DNA from: Paraglomus occultum
Taxonomy: Eukaryota; Glomeromycota; Glomeromycetes; Paraglomerales; Paraglomeraceae
Assembly (NCBI GenBank): GCA_910592205.1
Contig: CAJVPJ010001276.1
Span: 1 to 10,927, forward strand
Length of the DNA stretch: 10,927 bases
Direction: 5' to 3'
Position numbers and translations under genes: made by a program. Below, piece by piece: positions 6,388 through 10,927 of this stretch (the stretch's first letter is position 1; each line of letters starts with the position of its first letter). Below the pieces are notes generated by a model. It was given only the letters and a program-made list of their open reading frames with translations, did no database searches and had not been told where the DNA came from.

Positions 6388-7149
6388 TCATGACATACAA
6401 AATTCACCCGCCCACTCACTTTTTCCTCCTTTACCTAAATGTCCCAACAACATACTCAACCGATCAGTCGCCACACCCTCTAAATACTTTTCTTCAAGCG
6501 TCCTTTCGTCCTCTCTGGTATTCCAACGAGTGGAACAGAACAATTTAGTGAAATTCCATTCGGATGAGGGTGAAGGCTTACATGTGGATGCTATGGCATG
6601 ATCGAGCAATTGAGAGAGGAATTGGTCCAATAAATACAAGTGCGCTGAATAAAGATCACTATATAGAATATCAGAAGTGGTATCTGACAAGAACGCCTTA
6701 AATTCTTCCGTCAACGTTGTCGAAGAGTCTAGGGAGAGGAATTCATCTGCAAAAGTCATTCCATTGTCTTCACCTCTAGCAGATATCCTCTTATTAACAT
6801 TATGATTAATATTAACGTTGGCATAATTATGTCTTATTTTATCCAAGCCATGTCGTTGTATATACAATTGCGTAAAACTTTCATTACTCCACTCTTGTCT
6901 AAATTCATCTTCGTCGTTGTCGTTTGTGCAAGTTGTCTCTCGGAATTGTTGCCAGTCCTGTGTGAAACTATTCCACGAGGACTCGAAGCAATCTCTTGAA
7001 TCGGGAGCCGAGTGTGTACGGAAGGAAGATAACTGCGAATGTGTTTCGTCTGTTGTGAAGAAGGTTGAGGCCGATTGCCAAGCGGAGTCTTGAAAGAGTG
7101 TGGTAAGTTGAGTTATAGGATTGCTTGTGCAAGAAACTAGAGTTGACAT
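6388..7149 (-). CDS. Protein with Pex5/Pex20-type N-terminus, putative peroxisomal import (co-)receptor
   Basis: One uninterrupted frame of 253 residues. The N-terminus reads MSTLVSC then NPITQLTTLF: a Cys at position 7 followed by an NP.xQL motif, as in Pex5 and Pex20, where this Cys is ubiquitinated for recycling from the peroxisome membrane. Trp/Phe-rich segments follow (FESSWNSFTQDWQQF at 55-69, EWSNESF at 86-92), and the last ten residues contain WAGEF (246-250), a strict WxxxF motif of the kind that binds Pex14. There are no TPR repeats, so it is not a full Pex5; I also do not see the usual Pex7-binding signature of Pex20. The middle (about 97-240) is acidic, Ser/Thr-rich and unrecognised. 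A donor-like GTATGT overlaps the last codons, but the next acceptor would leave a 31-bp intron, so I end the gene here. The 251-bp gap to the NBAS-like gene upstream is its probable promoter. Assignment tentative. Confidence 0.45.
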   Translation of the reverse strand: MSTLVSCTSNPITQLTTLFQDSAWQSASTFFTTDETHSQLSSFRTHSAPDSRDCFESSWNSFTQDWQQFRETTCTNDNDEDEFRQEWSNESFTQLYIQRHGLDKIRHNYANVNINHNVNKRISARGEDNGMTFADEFLSLDSSTTLTEEFKAFLSDTTSDILYSDLYSAHLYLLDQFLSQLLDHAIASTCKPSPSSEWNFTKLFCSTRWNTREDERTLEEKYLEGVATDRLSMLLGHLGKGGKSEWAGEFCMS

Positions 7150-7400
7150 GGCTTTAGATTATCAAAAGGAAGCGATGTGTTTTATTTTAAAATGTAATTT
7201 AATGATGTGTTATCGCGTGCTACATACAGTACTGGATTCGAAAATTATAAAATTATTGGATAGAGCGAAGAATGAATCTTTTCAACGTGCATATGATTTT
7301 CCATAAACCGTAATTTATAACGGTAGTGTCCGCTTATCTACCAGATTATCATTTCCATCTCTAGCTTGCCCATCCCATCGTTACACAGAACTTTCTTTTG

Positions 7401-10400
7401 TTATGACAACCAACTACTTATGGCCTGCACAAATCGGCTAACAGGCTCTCCTGCAGGCTGTACATTTGCCACTAACTTAACCTTTTGCGTGGATTCCTGT
7501 TTAGGTTCGGCAGCCTTCCGCCGCATCATTTCCTTATGCTCTGATTCTACCAAACGCCAATCATTCAGGATATCAAGCATGTTCTCTTTCGTACAATTTA
7601 CAAGAGCATACGCTAAAAGTGTCTTTCTGTTCTCGAGATCAGGCATTTCTTTCTTCCTGCCAACATCCAAACACGCACGCCATGTAACATCTTTCATTGT
7701 TCTGAGCAGTGTTGGATTTTTCCGACCTTCGATTGAATTCTCAAACGCTTTCGTCTCATTTATGATTATCATACAGACGTCAAATGCATATTTGTAATTT
7801 GCATTACGTAATGCGGCTTTAGCAACCATTACATGCACCTTGAGTTCTGCAACTCTGTCCCCCCTGAATCCTAATTTACGAGCTAATTCGAGGGCGTTTT
7901 CCAAATCCAGATAGCCCTTCTCATCTGCTCGCAGGAATCGTTCGATCAAACTCAATCGATCTTTTTCATGGCGTATATGAATTGGACGAAGCGACATGTC
8001 AAGTTTATGACTTAATTTGCGTTCCAATAATTGTTCTGTGGCTTCGATAAAGTCCATTTCGGCTTGTGTTGCCGGTGATATCGGAACGATTTGTAAACTA
8101 TGACAAGGACATAAACGTAAGCATCACAAAATTTTTTTTTTGAGGAATATCTAAAGTTTCATAATACTGACCATTCATAAGCCATTTTCATATAACCAGA
8201 CCTCCTACTGCCCGACGCTGCCTTGTCAAATAGTTCTCTCGATGATTCTATAACGATTTTTTCAATGAGACCAAGATCAAATATTGTTTCCTGATTCTCT
8301 GGTAATAATATTTTACGTGCATAGTCAAATCCTACAGAACAAACTGGTTAAGGATATGAAGGAAATGGTGATAAGGAAAATGTGTCATAGTCAAACTTTG
8401 AAAGGATACTGCCCGCATAAAGTAACCCGGATATAAAATCTTGCACTACTTCCTTGGAAGGAATTTTATTTAAAACGCTTTTCTGTATGTTTAACATATC
8501 ATCTAGCAATGTTGTCCAACCATTAATGGTAGAAAATCTTTCTCCATATCCCAATCCATCATTGTTGGATACTCGAGCCAACTGAATACACAACTTCTTC
8601 TGAAGATCCCTATCTTCCAAGCTACAAAAGAACCACTTCAACGGAACGGGTATATGATAGCGGGCAAGGGTCTTGGCAACATCCAGATGAATGTAAAGAT
8701 CATTAATCAAAACTTGTATCTCATACACATTCTTAGTCTTCAAGTTGGAAAAAAGACTTTCTGTGTCAAGACGACCCAAGTCTTTCTTATCTTCGACGCT
8801 CAAGTCCATATCTTCTGACGTATCGAATGTAGGCAAAGAATTAGTCATTCGAGTAATAATGTCCCACTGGTCAGTGCGCTCATTCCCATATGCGCATGAC
8901 AATATTAATCTGGCCAAATCTATACTCGAAGAAATTATTCTCTGATCTTCTGCAAGAGTGACTGCTGACGCTTCGAAGAGGCAGCAACATACTCCTAACT
9001 GCTCGGTCGATGATTTAAGTATATACTTGTACAAAATCTCCATCGGCTCACATTCGGAAGCAGGAAGAGCGTGATCGCATACAACACTGCTAGATTGACT
9101 GCTCATACGAGCACGACGTGCCGGTAATAAATCAAGGTATGGTAGAATAAACTTTTGTACATCATTTACGACACGATTTTCATCGGTATGTCGGAGAAAT
9201 ATTTCCACTATTCCCGCTTCTGATAACGCTTCGAATTCGCAAAGTGTTGTGCCTGTACTTACTGACTCGAGTGAGGGACAACACTCGTATACTAGCTTGT
9301 ACAACATATCAAGATTTTCTTCGAGAGTCTCCAAGCCTTGAACGTTCTTGCGTATGCCATATCGCACCAATTGCAATGCTTTATCAACCTGGCCAGACAT
9401 GGCGTCTATCGCATGTGCTCTTTTGTAATACCATTGTGTTATAAACGAGGATTTAGCCGGATAAGAAACAGGCTTTAACCAGATGCCATCAAATTCTCTT
9501 TCGGCAGGTTCTTCAACTACGAATTGTTGTTTCAATATCGGATTCTCGACCCAGTCAGGTTCTCGCCATGGTTGTTCATTCCATAAACATTCTTCTGCTT
9601 CTTCACCATTTACGGAGCTAACCCTCGATAGGAAGACTTCATATGCACTCGGATCAGCAGTTTCAGGTATCTGTTCCAAAATTGTATATCTGTATGGTAA
9701 AGTCTCGGATCCATGACGTGTGAACAGGATTAACAATCCTTCAAAAAATTCATCTGCGGCATAGTCCATGGCCTGTGCTGCGATATCAATGTCACGGAAT
9801 ATTGCATAGTCCTCTGCAAAAGTCGATGAATAGTCTACGAAAGGTGTCCATCCGCCCATATCGAAAGAACTATACATAAGTCCGAGAGCCATATCGCGTC
9901 TTGATTTGGCACTTGTGATATCTTCAAATGTACGTAATCTATCCAAGTAGTGCAGAAAATAATGCCTATATCGGCACATATTTCTCTGGTCTTCAGATAA
10001 TGGTAGATTTCTGAGAGTTTCTTCTAAAGTTGGGTCGCATTCAAGAGGGTCTTTCCTGAGTTTTAATGCCAAGTCTTTATAGGATACATTTGCAAGAATA
10101 TCATCTAAAATGTCTGTTTGTTTCAATCCGTATGCCAACAATAACCGAATCATTTCCGCACATGCCGGTAAGGGAGCATTTGGTATTCTATCGAGACAAT
10201 TCGTGATTACCCATTCACGGTTATGTATTTTGTCGAGACACTCGTGAATAGATTCTTCCGATATTTCCGTATCTCGCCAACGCGCTTGATAAATTATATC
10301 TGTATCAAGATTGTATGTCTCGGCAATAGCTAACGCCGTATCGTATTCAAGTGTATTAATTTTGCGATATAACAGCTCTTGTGGTAGAATTTTAGTGATA

Positions 10401-10927
10401 CGATTTAGCCTAAATGTTCGCTTTGGTATTGTTATAAATTTACCCCGAATAGATGAGGAATCACTTTCGAAATTCCACAAAAATGTATCGGTCACATAAT
10501 GTAAAGAATTGCCAATTGCCGATGCTATCCGTTGTAAAAGTGATTCTGTGTCATTTCCATCGACTAAATCATCTTCCTCTTGGGCTCTTGAGTAAGATAC
10601 AATATTTTCTCCATGCACGCGGGCTCGAATGGCTTTTATCTCATGTTCAATCAGCAAAACGCGGTTCTCGATGCGACTTGTTATCTCTCTGCAAGACTTG
10701 AATATCTCGGGAGTATCACTAAGAATGTTTTTTGCTTTGAGATAACTAAATATGATGACTGAACCATGTTGATAGCCTAGTATTATGGAATCTATTGACC
10801 ACCAAGCAATCGAAACAACCTTCCCGTTATCAATCCCAGCAATCCCACGAATATCACCCTCGCCTTCTTCTAGTTCTTTTAGACCTGACGTAAATTCACT
10901 AAAAGATAAGCTTTTGAATTTCTTATC
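7401..10927 (-). CDS. NBAS/Sec39-type tethering-complex subunit (5' end outside window)
   Basis: Visible CDS complement(join(7401..8097,8172..8331,8410..>10927)), 1124 residues, open to the right edge. The family (Sec39 in yeast, NBAS in animals) is part of the Dsl1/NRZ complex that tethers Golgi-derived COPI vesicles at the ER. The first visible part reads like a WD-type blade (VVSIAWWSIDSIILGYQHGS), as in the beta-propeller of NBAS. The Sec39 helical region starts near visible residue 180 with ELLYRKINTLEYDTALAIAE and TDIIYQARWRD, then NREWVITNCLDRIP and LLLAYGLKQTDI, all close to animal NBAS. The final exon has the C-terminal helical part and ends WLS. Introns 8332-8409 and 8098-8171 (donors GTATCC, GTCAGT) keep phase. 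Long first visible exon of at least 2518 bp. Larger than yeast Sec39 (about 700 residues) and with an NBAS-like N-terminus, but shorter at the C-terminus than human NBAS. Confidence 0.92.

Noticed and set aside
6318-6601. Plus-strand frames of 76 and 90 codons
   Set aside because: Shadows of the C-terminal part of the minus-strand peroxin-like frame, which is far longer and has family-like ends.
7121-7306. Plus-strand frame of 61 codons between two minus-strand genes
   Set aside because: It overlaps the N-terminus of the peroxin-like gene and its promoter, and shows no recognisable domain.
1-10927. Search for tRNA genes, CRISPR-like arrays or a new multi-gene defence or toxin system
   Set aside because: No cloverleaf, spaced-repeat array or linked effector set is visible. 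The intact genes are conserved housekeeping functions of a eukaryote.

Overview
This is a nuclear fragment from a eukaryote with short GT-AG introns (about 68-127 bp), AT-rich spacers and compact tail-to-tail genes. The gene products look fungal. Two degraded fragments in the left part resemble families that I remember as heavily expanded in arbuscular mycorrhizal fungi (Glomeromycotina, the Rhizophagus group): a short CxxC zinc-ribbon-like protein and the C-terminal tail of a TKL-type protein kinase. The assignment to that lineage is an inference from memory of family style, not a database result.

Layout. Bases 1-118 hold one end of a DNA transposon with nested copies of a TCCGACTTATCGAG motif, abutting a TA dinucleotide. 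Bases 129-1425 are a graveyard: a frameshifted zinc-ribbon-like gene (minus strand), a short inverted repeat, two unidentified open stretches on the plus strand and a frameshifted kinase tail (minus strand). A possible spliced 30-residue ORF lies at 1770-1930. From 2268 on the window is ordinary, dense gene space: a four-membrane-segment claudin/PMP22/SUR7-like protein (+, 4 exons), the nucleolar rRNA methyltransferase Rrp8 (-, 5 exons), the Sm-like protein Lsm4 (+, 9 exons), an intronless protein with a Pex5/Pex20-type N-terminus (-, 253 residues, tentative), and the 3' part of an NBAS/Sec39-type vesicle tethering subunit (-, 3 exons visible, running off the right edge).

Arrangement. The claudin-like gene and rrp8 converge with 83 bp between stop codons; rrp8 and lsm4 diverge from a shared 227-bp interval; lsm4 and the peroxin-like gene converge with 97 bp between stops; the peroxin-like gene follows the NBAS-like gene on the same strand. 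rrp8 and lsm4 both serve RNA metabolism (25S rRNA base methylation; U6 snRNP and mRNA decay), so the shared upstream region could co-regulate them, but nothing in the sequence proves this. The other neighbours do not form a pathway.

I rebuilt all exon structures by eye from reading frame, splice-site consensus and family conservation. Lsm4, Rrp8 and NBAS/Sec39 are firm. The claudin-like gene is likely, but its first exon is uncertain. I found no RNA gene, CRISPR array or new multi-gene system. The most unusual details are the Lsm4 gene (start codon alone in exon 1, and in-frame skippable RGG exons), an internal duplication in the Rrp8 tail, and the nested transposon/relic zone at the left.
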